Shown here: one piece after another, positions 47,826 to 60,193 of the stretch
Layout: each line of letters begins with the position of its first letter
Numbering within the stretch: the stretch's first letter is position 1
Origin: Allodiplogaster sudhausi
Taxonomy: Eukaryota; Nematoda; Chromadorea; Rhabditida; Diplogasteridae
Assembly: GCA_945643635.1 (NCBI GenBank)
Contig: CALZFC010000020.1
Coordinates: 4,353,501-4,417,500 of the forward strand
Direction: 5' to 3'
DNA length: 64,000 nt
The notes under the pieces: model-generated
The model's input: only the letters and a program-made list of their open reading frames with translations
Told to the model about the DNA's origin: nothing
The model's database searches: none
Position numbers and translations under genes: made by a program

Positions 47826-49910
47826 TCAGGCACCCTTGGCAGGCTGGGCGAGCGGAGTCTGGGGAGCGGGCGAGGCTGTCTGGGCAGTGGGCGTGGCGAC
47901 ATGGCAGACCTCGGCAGCCACGACGGGGGCCGGACGGAAGCGGCTTCCCTCAGGCAAGGGGACAGTCATCTGCTGGAAGGAGATCTGCAAGAGGAGAAAA
48001 GATTAATACTAAAAAGAAAGAAGAGGATAATAAACCTGAAGATCCTCGGAGACGCAGACGACGGCTGCGGCGTTGCTGAACTGGCCGCAGTAGTTGGGCG
48101 CGGAGAAGACGGTGATCAGCTTGCGGCCCACCATGAACTCGTAGCCCTCTTGGACCACCTCAAATCTTTTTTATTACATTGTACTTTATGTTTATTATTA
48201 AGTTAAGTTATTCTAATTTATTCTAAGTTATTTAAGTTATTCTTATTTATTTCTAATATGAAATTTTTTTATTTGAAGAGATAAGATATAATTGTCTTGC
48301 CTGGTGAGCGCGGACGATGAGGTCGATGCCGAGATTCTGGCAGGCCTCGTTCACGACCGCCTTGCCGAAGACGTAGCTCATTCCGCGGATCGACTGGAAC
48401 CATCCTTCGCCCTGAGAAAGGAATGAGGGTGTACTCCAAAGGATCAACCGGAGGCATGCCGACCCTGTTGGTGGGGTCGGCCCAGATCAGGTCGATGAGG
48501 AGGCCGCTGTCGAGAGGCTCGCAGGGACGGACGATGTTGCGGATGACGTTGAGGGAGTTCAGTTCGGGCGACAGTCCGCCATGCATGCACAGAATCTGAA
48601 GGTTTCATTTGGAGGTTGGAAGTATGATCAACAAAGTCAATATCATATTGTTAGTTTCAATTCATTTTAACCCGTTTCCCGACGAGGCCAGCCAGGGGAA
48701 GGCGGTTGAAGACGGCGTTGAAGTCCCACCACAGACCATGCCTAAACGCAATTCAACTGTTAAATTAAAGTTCGTAAAGAACAAGTCATGGAATGGTAAG
48801 TGAGCGAATGCCTCACCCGGGGTAGCCGAACTTCTGGACGAGCTCTGCCCAGAAGCCGTAGACCTTGTTGACGAGGGCGGTCTCGTGGTTGCCACGGAGG
48901 AGGAAGATGCTCTGCGGGTAGCGGATCTTCAGGCAGAACAGGTACAGCACGACCTGAAATGATTGGTTTACTCACATTATTGAATGGAAAAGTAAATGAA
49001 CATGAAAATGTAGAGAAGAACGGTTGGAAAGCGGCCTGGCCTGACCTCGACGGAGTGGGGTCCTCGGTCCACGTAGTCACCGAGGAAGAGAAGTCGCTGA
49101 TCAGGGACGCGGCCGATCATGTCCAGCAGCTGTTGCAGGTGCTGGAACAGGAGGGAGCACATCATTTTCCGTCACTTATAAAACGTATCTTTATTGTATA
49201 AAGAATGCTCTGAGTTCAAACGATGTTTCATTGAACGCCTCACCCCGAACTGGCCGTGGATGTCCCCGACGATCTTCGCAGGGAGCGGGCACTCGACGAG
49301 GGAGCTGTCCTCCATGAGAATGGGCGTCACGAGCTGGATGATCTTCGCCACTTCGAAGACGTGCAGGATATGAGCCGCCGTCAGCGAGGGGTTCGTCCTG
49401 ATTTCTGAAGAAGAAATTCTTTTTAATACACATCATTAATAGACTTTTGAAGTGGGACCTTCCAGTCGCTTGGCGACTTCAACGACCCACTCGTCAGTGG
49501 TCAGGAACACCTGGCAATGCTTCCCATTTCTACTAAAATATGCAGAAGCATTTTATGATCTTGAAAATTGAATCACGTCTTTTGACATTAGAGGCGGATG
49601 GTTCGCCACCCTAAGAAGAAATCACAACAGTTGACCATTTTTACATCATTACTAAGTAGGTCTCCAAAATTTCCAAAGCGATCTCCACCACAAATTCCGA
49701 ATTATAATTATGTTGCCTTGTGTGGCTCCTCCTTCGGCTTCTCTGGCTCCTCCTTTGGCTTCTCCTGGTTCGCGGGGACTGGAGGCGCTGTCTGCGCGTT
49801 TTGCTCAGCCTGGGGCTGCTCGGCCGGTGCGCCAGGATTCTAAACAAGAAATTATTAAATGAGAAAGATTATTTGGGGATGGATTCGGAGGGAACCTCGG
49901 AAGTCGACAT
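47826..49910 (-). CDS. PP1-like serine/threonine phosphatase with an N-terminal extension
   Basis: Eleven minus-strand exons (49896-49910, 49717-49839, 49459-49510, 49244-49404, 49046-49141, 48817-48953, 48672-48741, 48464-48595, 48301-48411, 48036-48158, 47826-47984) give 392 aa. All metal-binding PPP motifs are present: [30 protein letters not shown], and SAPNYCG near the end. The protein dephosphorylates Ser/Thr residues. Compared with PP1 it has ~46 extra N-terminal residues rich in Glu/Pro/Gln (with KPKEEP repeats) and a Pro/Ala-rich tail. Core identity is below that of true PP1, as in expanded nematode PP1-like groups. The first exon codes only five residues. The introns after 49717 and 48301 start with GC. 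The ATG follows an AG by 2 nt. Confidence 0.9.
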
Positions 49911-51858
49911 CGCTGTTAGTCCCGTTAAGAGTCGAGCAAAGCCGTTGAAGACGACCAACTGCGCGAGAAGAACTGAGAGGGAGTGAACGAAGAGCTGATA
50001 AAAAAACGGCCTTTTATGTGATTCGCCGACGTGCATTCTTTCGGTGTTTAACCTGGGAATATGCAAAATTGGTTCTTTCTTTGTCCGCTTAAGCAAAACT
50101 TGTGCATCTCGCACGTCGTCAGAATAAATTAAACTTTCGCAAAATGAATATAAATTACCCTGAACTCATTCAGTTCCAACTGTCGTGTATATTGATATGC
50201 ACTATTCCTTTGCCCTTTCGAAACTACTCCATCCTCCACCCTTTCTCCGATTCTACACTTGTGTTTATTCCAGAGTTGTCTTGCAAGCAGCATCACTTCA
50301 TTCATCTCACCGGAAACGTCATCGTGGTGTGTGAGGAAAGCAGCCAAGCAGACCACTGACCCTTCGTGTTCAATTGTTCCTTGCCGCTTGGCGCCGGCGT
50401 CCGTAGAGTTGGGGCCTGTTCTGGCGGCGCCCTCTTGCCACCTCCAGAAGAGTCTCGAGGATGACGGCCCCACCTTCTCCGACATCCTCATTCTCACACT
50501 CGCATCTTCTTATACCATATGCGGATTCGTCTACGAGTGGATCAGCATCAACCGTTTTTAAATTAGCATCCTTGATTTTTCAAATTAGCATCATGTTCGC
50601 AGCCAATGTAATTTTTTAATTATAAAATTAATTCCAATTACCTGGACAGTGTGAATCCTTCAGCTTATTTATGTTAATTGGTGCAGAACTGAATATGCAA
50701 ATTTTCTAAAGCCAATTGCCAGAGAATACACGAGTGAATTGCAGCGTTCCTCGAACACGAACTGCACCGCAGTCACCATTGGCGACTTCGTCCACGCCGT
50801 CTTCTGTCGCGGACATTAACACTTTTCGCAATTATTAAAATATTATTGCAAAATTTGTTCTATAAAAAGTAATTGTTTGGCTTGCAGCTCGCAAAGTGAT
50901 TGACTCGTGGCGAAAATTTATAACATTCAAATTTTATTCTCAAAATCTTCACTTTGTTAAGATTCTGTGGCGAAATCATCAAGCACAAGCTCTTTTTCCC
51001 TTACCCTTCATTTCTCGTAAAGCTTTATTATGTACATATGAATTGTTTAAGCACATTGCCAACGTTTTTTAAAACAATAATACAGAACAGCAAGTGTTAA
51101 AGGGCAGGCAAAGTTAAAGGGAGCTCGGAAGAGCGCTAGAGAAATTGGAGATAAGTCGAAGAAAAACACAAGAAAAGAAGAGATTGAAGTAAAAGGGAAA
51201 GTATCTGAGAAAAGGGTAAAATAAAGAACGAGCGAGGGGGAGAAAGGGAAACAGAATCAAATCTTGAAAGAGAAATTTGAAAGGAGGAAATGAGAGATGG
51301 TATCCTTTAACAAAATTAGAATTCCGGTGGCCTGAACTTTTAGTGTAATGTAGTGTATGTAGTTCGAAATGGGCAAGAGTCGACTGCTGAAACAGCCGGC
51401 CGCCAAAAAATTTCGTTGCAAGAATGGCGCAACTTCTCATACCAGCCAACCATGATATCCAAAGTGGAGAATCGCATGTATTCAGTCGATCAACTATTTT
51501 TCATAACAATTGAAATCATCTCCCGTTCAAATAACCTGTGTACTTGTACAAGTGCATTTCTGGTTTATGTAAATTGTTGTGTATGAAGAGGGGCGAGGCG
51601 GAAGAGAGGTAAGAAGAGGGAGAGAGAGAGAATGAGAGAGTAGAAGACCGCCGCTCGAGAAGTAGACATTAGGGCGAAGTGATAAGAGCTCGCCGGAATA
51701 AATGAATTATAAATGAAACACGTAGGCTAATTAGGCAATAGCTAATTTAAGAATGTCACGTGACTTATGACAGCCAATAGAGATACGACACGTGGCCACA
51801 ACAAACTACGATGTAAATCAAGAAGAAATGACATTTCTTCCTCACTCCATCGACAGCA
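49911..51858. other. Region without a firm gene; possible exon at 50443-50560
   Basis: A plus-strand stretch after a good acceptor (ccacctccag) reads K-S-L-E-D-D-G-P-T-F then a hydrophobic helix (DILILTLASSYTICGFVYEW) to a stop at 50558-50560. It could be the last exon of a small membrane protein, but no start or upstream exon was found. An overlapping minus-strand ORF (50129-50497) cannot be excluded. The rest is AT-rich with no gene seen. Confidence 0.3.
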
Positions 51859-52594
51859 ATGCGTCGTGAGTGGTCGACTCTCTCGCGGCTCCTCCCTCTT
51901 CTCCTTCTCTTCTCTCTCTCCGTCTTCTGTGACAACGAAGAAGAACAGGAGACGGTCTTTCAGTGCATGGGCGGCGTGGACGAGGAGGGACTCGAGAAGT
52001 GCCACGGAGATCACAAATTTTCCGCTCAACCTTTCTAGGGAACTTGCGAAGATTAAATTCTAAAGAATATATGTAGAAGTAATAGTTTTGTAATTTAGGA
52101 CTATAATAAGGGTGCAAAATAGATGGATCTCTGAGAGGAAATGGGTCAAGGGAGAAGAAATGAATGAATTCTATCTTTCTGTGATATTTCAGGTGTGCTA
52201 CTACCTGCGCCGCTACGACAACTGGGACCGAATCTGGCAGAGCAAATTCATCGCCCGCGGCTGTGGCCACAATATAAATAGAGGCAAACTGCCGTGCAAG
52301 GTAAGCAATCGTAAGAACAATAGTTGCAATATCTGAAAGAAGTGATGGATTAAGTGGAACAAGAACAGCACGATCCTCCGGTGCGAATGCGGGAGCTCGC
52401 GCTGCAACACTCACGGCTGGATGGGATTTGAGGTAGCGGCTTCTCTTGCTTGGATATCAAGCATGATTAGAGTCGAGAATTGACCAGCCAAGATTGGACG
52501 TTCTTTGCAGTCTGCGCGGATGCGTCAAATCCGATGGAAGAAACTTGCGAAGGAACGCTATGAAGATAGCAGAAGCTGGGAAAATGTCAGATGA
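51859..52594 (+). CDS. Small secreted Cys-rich protein, Ly6/ET-module-like
   Basis: Exon 1 begins at 51859 (signal peptide RLLPLLLLFSLSVFC, then an acidic stretch with two Cys). Three further exons join in frame: 52193-52300, 52355-52432, 52511-52594. They contain CYYLRRYDNWDRIWQSKF, GCGHNINRGKLPC, and the closing CECGSSRCN. The C-x-C-x4-C-N ending is that of Ly6/uPAR-like and nematode ET modules, which are disulfide-rich extracellular domains. The tail is basic (RMRQIRWKKLAKERYEDS). The exon 1 donor was not pinned down. The ATG follows cgacag by 2 nt. Confidence 0.65.
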
Positions 52595-52749
52595 ACACTT
52601 CTCATCTGCTGTCAATTAATCGAGATACGTCCTACCGTATCCTTCGTATAATTGTAGTACAAATGGTACGTTCCGCTGACTGGAGCCATGTGCACGACAT
52701 AACATTTACTCAGAAGAACATCAAGCGAACCAGGAGTCATCGGTTAGGC

Positions 52750-52799
<50 letters not shown>

Positions 52800-52889
52800 C
52801 TCTCACTACTCACTCACTTTCTCTCTCCCTCTCCAACTCGTTTCATCGCTAATTCCTCTCACCTTTTCCTCTCCCTGCTTCAGGACAAG

Positions 52890-53418
52890 ATGTTTTCCGC
52901 CCCCAAGCAAATTCTTTCGGTCTCGCCCGAGAAGTCGAAGAAAGACAAGAAGACTGAGAGAAGCCCGCCGAAGGAGTCAGCGATCTTCTTCTTGCTTTTA
53001 TCTTCTAATTCATTATTCCTTTTAGATACGCGGAGAAGTCGTCCAAGTCGAGTACGAATTCGCGTGCCGTCCAGTCTAAGAAGTCTGTTTCTCGCGCTTC
53101 CTCTCTCCCCCTTTATCATACTGCCTCCCTCTAACTCGCATTCTCTCTCTCTCTCTCTCTCTCTGTTCCTCTCTTCCCTCACTCACTCTCTCTTTCTCTC
53201 TCTCTCTGTTCCTCTCTTCCCTCACTCATTCTCTCTCTCTGTTCCTCTCTTCCCTCACTCACTCTCTCTCTCTCTCTGTTCCTCTCTTCCCTCACACACT
53301 CTCTCTCCATTACAGAACCCCGCTCTCCTCAACTCAGTCTGGCGAAATGAGTGATAAGGTCGGCGGCGAGTCCACCTCCGCCCACTCCTTCAAGACGGAC
53401 AAGACGCAGTTGGAGTGA
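52890..53418 (+). CDS. Doubtful small Lys/Ser-rich gene
   Basis: Candidate exons are 52890-52979 (MFSAPKQILSVSPEKSKKDK ...), ~53026-53090 (EKSSKSSTNSR) and ~53314-53418 (GEMSDKVGGESTSAHSFKTD, stop 53416-53418). They lie between CT-rich introns with good acceptors. The phases do not join cleanly with GT donors, so the model is provisional. No family is recognised. It follows the Ly6-like gene on the same strand. Confidence 0.35.
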
Positions 53419-54599
53419 GGAAACGCGTCCGCGTTCTCCCTCATTCATTCTTTCCTCCTTCTCTCCTTTGCTTCGCCTTCTCCCTTATTTTGTTGTTGTT
53501 TTTTTAGTTAAATAAATTGTTTTGAGAGGACTTGTTGCACGCAGTGGGTGATGCTGCGTATTTGACTGTTGACCATTAGAAACTTTTTATCTCCATTCAC
53601 ATACATAAGAGATTGAATGTTTTGCTCACCAAATACTCTGACCCTTTTTATTTAGACGGTAAAAGACAACAATTAACTTTAGAAGCAATTTATTGATAAA
53701 ACCGCGCAACAGCAATCAATCGGAAAGCATGTGGATTAAGAGAGAGAAGGGCAAATAATGCCGGAGAGACGCTGGTTGAACGAGAAATGCAAGAAGAGGA
53801 ACTAAGGCCGTGTTGCTCCTCTTTTAAACCGATAGAGAGGGAGGAGCTTCTACTGTCTAGCATCCTGCTATACAGTCTTATTCCTTCAGAGAAACTGTCT
53901 ATTTCTTAAATTCCAAAGTACGAATGCCACGGGTCACCAGACGTCAAGAGGGAAGCATTAAGATGAGAATAACAGATAAATCGGATAAGAGGACTGCCAT
54001 TCGAACGAATATGAGATTGATTGAAGAAAAGCTTCTTACACATGCATACTCACAGCAAAAATGGTAGCGAATATGCATACATTTCGCAACAACATAATAG
54101 TGCTACTCAATATTTTCCCTGTGGTTATCTAATTCTTTAGGCATTCGTTTCCTCGTTCTCCTGATAAATCAATGGCATACTAATGTTTTCAGTTAATTTC
54201 TAAAAAATTTTTTTACAAATAAAAACATATCTTTAAAAAATCGACAGCTGTGGATGTGAAATCCGATGATTTTTGGCCGACCTTTAAAGCACTAGTCTTC
54301 ATTCCTATCCCTAACTGTTTAATACGGGCTTTTGCGGAAGCATATTCTCAGGCTTTTCAACTTTTCTATTACCTCTGTTAGAATTTGTTTGGAATCTCAC
54401 GATTTGATTTCTCCTTCCAAATTGAACTCTTTTATGATCGCCAACTTGTGACTGACAAGGTAAAGTCAAACGACATCAGAGGAAGCGTTTACCAGACAAG
54501 AAAGAGTATGTGGATCAAGACAAGAAGAGACGCGTCTTCATTCAGGGAAGACAAGAGGGTCACATGCCGTTGATCTTCTTATGCTTCCGTCTTTCACTT
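53419..54599. other. Spacer, with 3' sequence of copy B
   Basis: No gene seen in 53419-54300. From ~54330 on, the sequence is related to 38940-39230 at copy A. Confidence 0.45.
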
Positions 54600-55227
54600 T
54601 TACGCTCGGGAGGTAACCTGAAACTATCGATATTATATATATTTCGAAATGACATGATGATTATATGAATGCGATAGAAGGAGATAACATGCCTTCTTGT
54701 AAGTGAGAAGGGATGCGAGATTCTGGTACTCGCCGAGATCCTGTCCATGCTCTTCCTTCACTTTGGCTTGTGACTGAAAGGATAGCAATTAGCAAATGAT
54801 ATAAAGTTACTATTTAGAATCTATCTAACCATGCTACTCTTCCCTTCCGACTTCACTGCGTGCTTCGGGACGCCGCCAGCCTCATATGGCACTGAAATTG
54901 TCAACAATGTACTGCATTGTAATTATAGTAAATAAAATGCAAGCGAGATGGTAAGAGAAGAGAGATAAGGGAAGGAGAGAGAGAGAGAGAGAGAAGAGCG
55001 GAGAGAGAGAGAGAAAAGAGCGGAGAGAGAAAGAGAGACGCGCCCTGCTTCTCATTCATCATCCCTTTCTGTTTCTTCTTCTCCAACTCCGCCTCCACTT
55101 CCTTCGAGGCAGTGTACGTCCCGCTGTCGTCCTTGTCTTTCTCTTTCAGCATAGGCTTAAATCTTTTTAAAATAATTTCTCTTTTTCTCTTCGCTCTTCT
55201 CTCTTCGCTCTCTTTTTCTTTCTCTTT

Positions 55228-55301
<74 letters not shown>

Positions 55302-56398
55302 CTTTGGCGTAGGAGGAGGAGGAGGCTTCTTCGGTGTGGTGCGTACTGCGTTGTAGTCAGATTTGGCATCTTCGTGCGTCTTCATCTCGTTGTATGCGGC
55401 GAACTTCCCTTCGGAGATTTCTTTCTAAATAAAGTATTGCGATGAATGAGTCTAACAACAACTGTTTGTCATTATTTTAAATGTTTATAAATTAGTACTT
55501 TAAAAGTATATGCAAGAGTTATTTTTCTCCATGTCTGAGAGAACCTCGTGAGGAGTGAGCTTCTTTCTCTTGGGAACGATTTCTGTCGAGGCTCCAGTTG
55601 ACGCCCCGCCGCTTGACATTTTCTGCAGCCAGGAAGAGGAGTCAAAAAAGAAATTGAGAGCTACTTAGAATATTTAAAATAATATATATATATATATATA
55701 CACATATTCTTCAAATGAAATGCATGTATGCATATCTTATTCATGAACCTTTGGCCCTTTCGGCTTCTGCTCGGCAGGCGAATTCCTCGTTCGTCTCTCA
55801 GGCGTTGGTTGGCGCAACTGTATCTGGCGCGGCTGTTTCAGGCGTGATTGGTGTGGGAGAATTTGAAATGGGTCCTCGTCATCGACCTCCTCGACCTCTC
55901 TCTCCATCTCCTTTTCTTCCATCTGCTTCCTCCTTCTGCTCCGACTGCTGGATGACTTCTTCAGAGACTGTTTGCTGTGGCGGCGGCGCTTGCTGTTACT
56001 GCGGCGTCGACGCGACTCAAAACAAAAGTTATCAAAAGTTATACCTTTTTTATGATATGTAGATTGACAGGTTGCGTTGACAAGAAAAAGGAGATACCTG
56101 GCGGACTTCGATGAAAATGGGGGCGACGGGAGTTACGCTCTCCGTGCCTTCCCTGTTCGTTTTCTCCGACATCTCCGTCCCTCCTCGCGTGTCGTTCCGC
56201 ACCATCTGCACCTTTTTCTACAAAAAAAAAAAAATACAACTCGAGATATTTTCTAATAAACATCTATGCCCCATAAACATTCATAAACAAAAGCAGATCT
56301 CATCTTCAAAGATATGTTAATACCTTCGAGCAGAAGACGAGGAAGAAAGGCAGAAGAGTGGCGGCAGAGATGAAGAGAGAGAAGATGTAAGACAGCAT
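54600..56398 (-). CDS. Unrecognised membrane-anchored charged protein, copy B
   Basis: Nine minus-strand exons (56324-56398, 56098-56217, 55749-56015, 55545-55622, 55302-55424, 55044-55155, 54830-54891, 54693-54773, 54600-54617) give 311 aa. It parallels copy A exon by exon. Exon 1 is almost the same peptide (SLFISAATLLPFFLVFCSK). The Arg-rich exon ends TPERRTRNSPAEQKPKGPK, then IVPKRKKLTPHE and KTHEDAKSDY. There is only one D-D-S-G-T-Y-T-A-S-K-E-V-E-A-E motif where A has two. The introns after 55044 and 54693 appear to start with GC, as in A; the one after 55302 is GT where A has GC. The ~50 bp upstream of the ATG is nearly identical to A. Function is unknown. The five-codon last exon is inferred. 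Confidence 0.68.
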
Positions 56399-57352
56399 CT
56401 TCAGAGAAGAGGGAAAGTCGACCGTCTATCGGTAGTAAAAGGTAGTGAAGTAAGAAATATAGTTCAAAAGATACTATTCCTCACAATTTGTGCCCTTGGG
56501 TTTATTCAAAGAACTACAAGCGGCTGCCTAACAAGTGCAGGATAACATTTGAGAATCCCCAATGCTAACGATCGAATGTTAAAAAAAGAGGTAAACAGTA
56601 TTCTCGGCTTTTATATGAGTTCGTATTCATGCAGACAGTTACTACCCAGGCCGGTGGCTAAATAGACGGCGTTTTTATTTGCGCAGATAAAATCCCTTTT
56701 GATCCCCAGGAAAGCAGAGAAAACATGGGTATTATTCCAGTTTGTGATTGGATACTTAAAAAACTGAGTATCGGTCGTTGTCATATTTTCTGTTCATGTT
56801 TTGTAAATTTTTATTTGCATGTCTTCTATGAAATTGCTTCATAATACGGCAGTAATAAAGCAGAACTAGGAAAGGAGAATGAAATCTGGGGAGTGTCAAA
56901 AAGGAAAGGAATCATCTCCTTCACATTCAACAGGAATGAGATTTGACGGCGAAAAGTCAGAGGACAATGAAAGGAGAGCATCCTTCCCCCCCCCCCCCCC
57001 ACCCTCGTTGGACACCTTTCGAATACGGATGCAACATCTTCAGTTCGTCCTAAAAGTACAGAAACTGCCAGAAAAAAAGATCACATATGGCAAAAGACAT
57101 CTCCATGTGCTGCGTTCTAAACGTCTGGCTGGCAGAGGCAGGGAGCAGAAAAGAGAGAGAGAGAAGAAGAGAGGGAGAGAGAGAAAGAAGGAAAGAGATA
57201 GAGCGAAAGAGAGAAAGAGAGAGAGAGAGAAAGAGGAAGGAGAGAAAGAAGTAGAAATAACAGTGAATTGTGAATAGGAGTACTAATCTCAAGAGGGTGC
57301 TACAGTCTGAACTGAAGCAGAAAAAGCAAAACCGAGTGAGAGATTGAGAGGA

Positions 57353-57394
<42 letters not shown>

Positions 57395-57609
57395 TTCGCC
57401 CCCTTGAGCAGGACACACTAATTGTCATATGCAGATGTGCGGCCTGCAAGCGCGGTGGTCAGAGCGTCATGCAAATAGCGCATGTGGGCGGAGCCACGTG
57501 TGAAGAGGGCGTCGCCCCTGGTGGTAGGAGGGTCCTGGGAGAGAGAACGCGAGAGAGTGAGTGAGTGAGAGAGAATGCGAAAGAGTGAGTGAGTGAGAGA
57601 AAGAGAAAA

Positions 57610-57643
<34 letters not shown>

Positions 57644-57776
57644 CGAAGCACAGGACTGGTGGTCAGCTAGCCAAGAGGGCCAGAAGCTGCCTGCCTGTCC
57701 GCACTCTTCTCAGCGATTCCCACGAGATGGCTGCTAGGTGTCGTTTGCATCCTCATCCGTGAGAGAACTCTTGCCA
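56399..57776. other. Intergenic region with a 15-C run and GA tracts
   Basis: 56986-57000 is an uninterrupted run of 15 C on the plus strand. GA-rich tracts lie at 57145-57250, 57340-57392 and 57540-57650. A plus-strand ORF through them (56879-57277) is mostly Arg/Glu/Lys low complexity and is not called. The cadherin promoter should lie in the 3' part. Confidence 0.6.
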
Positions 57777-59790
57777 ATGATCCTTCTCCTTCCTCTCCTG
57801 GGGTTCGTCACCGCTTCTGTGAGTGACAACACTTTTGTACCGGAGACCCACGCGGACTGTTCTTTCGGCTGCTCCGTTCCCTCTTCCTCTCTCATCTGGC
57901 TCGCCGTCTCCTCGCCTCCCTGCGTCCATCCGGGACAGCCGATCCTCCAATGGCCACAAGCAACATCTTGCCTTGCCAGAAACTCAGCCGTCGTCCGTTC
58001 CCCTGTCGCAACTCTCGATGAATCAGGCGTGCTGCTGGCAGAACGGCGACTCTGCTTCATCGACCACCCCGTGGTCGTCGTGGCTCTCAATGTGAGCTGC
58101 GATGAGAGGAGAAGCTGGCATGAGATGGAGATCAGACTTGCACATCCACAGTACGCTGCTGCGGCCAGGGACAAACGATGGCTCAGGAGACGGAATCCAC
58201 CTCAGGCAGTACACTTCCAACAGGACAGGTGAGAGAAAGAAGGAGGGTGAGAGACTGAGAAGGAATCAGTGAGAGAAAGTGAGAGAAAGAGAGAGGGAGG
58301 GGAAAAGAAAGAGAGAGAGAGAGTGATCATGTAGGCATAGATGTGATTTAAGATACGTGAAGGAGGTGCGCGAAGACATCACCGTGGGCAGCGTGGTGCT
58401 CAGAGTGAAGGCGTCGCATGCAAACAGGAGACCACTCTTCTATTCCATGCAAGCCACCCAGGACTCACGCTCACACAACATCTTCACGCTAGACACTGTG
58501 AGATAGAGAGAGAGAGAGAAGACAGAGAAATAGAGAGGGAGAGAGATAGAGGGAGAAAGGGATGAGGAAATCAAAAAAATGGATGGATGTTGTAAATTAT
58601 AACAAGGGTCGTAAAAAGTGAAAAGATCACAATACATGCATGATTGATAGGAATCCGGTGAGATTCGAGTGGCGAAGTCGCTTGACCGCGAGGCATTGGA
58701 CAGGCACGTCCTCAAGGTTTCGTCTTCACTCTAGGATTATTTTAATTACTTATTTATATCATTTTACATTTTTTATGTATCACTGGCTCGGCCTATTCAT
58801 TATGTTGGAATTGCGTTAGCTTCCTTTCCACTCTGTCTTCTCTCTTTCTTTTTCTCTTTCTCTCTCTCTCTGTCTCTTTCTCTCTCTCTCTATCTCTCTT
58901 TCTCTCTTTCTCTCTCTTTCTCTCTCTTTCTTTCTCAGGTGACAGCGGCCGACCGTCTGGAGCCCCTTCAGTCCGCCTCTGCTACCGTCGTAATCGACGT
59001 GACCGACGTGCAGGACAACAGCCCGATCTTCGAACGCGACTCCTATTTTGCTGATATCCGAGAGGACGCACCGGTCAGATTTCATTCTTCGCACTTTGCC
59101 ATTTGAGGTACTCTTTGTTTGGACTTCGATCTGAGTTTCTTTTTAATTGATTTTATTTTACTTCTACATTTTCTTTCATATCATCTTTATCTCTCTCTCT
59201 CTCTCTCTCTATCTATCTAGACGGTCCCATTTTCCTTATTCTCTCGCTCTTCATCGCTCGCGCTTTCGTTCTAGCTATCTTTCTATCGCCCTCCCTCTCC
59301 GTCTCTCCCTCTGTGTCTCTTTCTCTCTCGAGATCTGCTTAGCTTTTTTCTCTGCTTTTTCTCTTCAGTAAAATGGTTTTTCTACCCTCCCAGTTGACTG
59401 ATCGTTGTCTTCCCTTTTTTATGGCAACCACTCTCGCTCTCTCTCTCTTATTAGACATACGCGATGAATAATGAGTTCTGCTGCCTCAATGGTTGACGTG
59501 ATGAAATGAACGTACGCCGATGCGTATCGGGAAAGAGAGGGAGAGTGACAGATAGAGAGGAAAAATAGGCAGAGAAAAGAGAGAGAGAGATAAACAGAGA
59601 GAGAGAGAGACGGAGAGATGTTAGAGTGAGGCAGAGGACGATAGTCGTCAGAGAAGGTGCGCATGTTCTCTCGGAGTGTTGAAAGATGGATGCCATCCGA
59701 TGACCAGAGGAGAGTAGAAGCTAAAGATCGATTGCGCTGTCACTAGAGAGGTGAGATGAGAAAGAGAGAGAGAGAGAGAGGGTGAGAGAG

Positions 59791-59822
<32 letters not shown>

Positions 59823-60150
59823 CAGAGAAAGCATGGTAAGCGAGATGAGGACATGGGAGAGAAAGAGATATATGACTGGTGGTTGGGAGTGCCCGGGGCG
59901 GTAGCCAGGAGAAGCAGTCCCCTTAGAGGCTGCTTGATCCCCTTTACGACCGCCAGAATTGCTCTCCATTTCCGTGCCTTCCCGCAGTCGCTCTCCGTCA
60001 TCCTCTGGATGTCGCGCCACCTCAACCCATTACAATTCTCTTTTCTCCTTGTTTCGTCAGAGAGGGCAAGACACGGGAGTAGCATTTGAAGGAGGGGGAG
60101 AGAGAGAGGGAGATGGAGTGAGAGAGTGGACAGCGAACGAGAGAGAAAGA

Positions 60151-60193
<43 letters not shown>

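Noticed and set aside
53140..53310. Regular CT-rich units resembling a CRISPR-like array
   Set aside because: The repeats (tctgttcctctcttccctcac) have no distinct spacers; this is a degenerate minisatellite in a eukaryotic intron.
56879..57277. 132-codon plus-strand ORF
   Set aside because: Half is a GA tract read as Arg/Glu/Lys and it crosses the poly-C run; no supporting signals.
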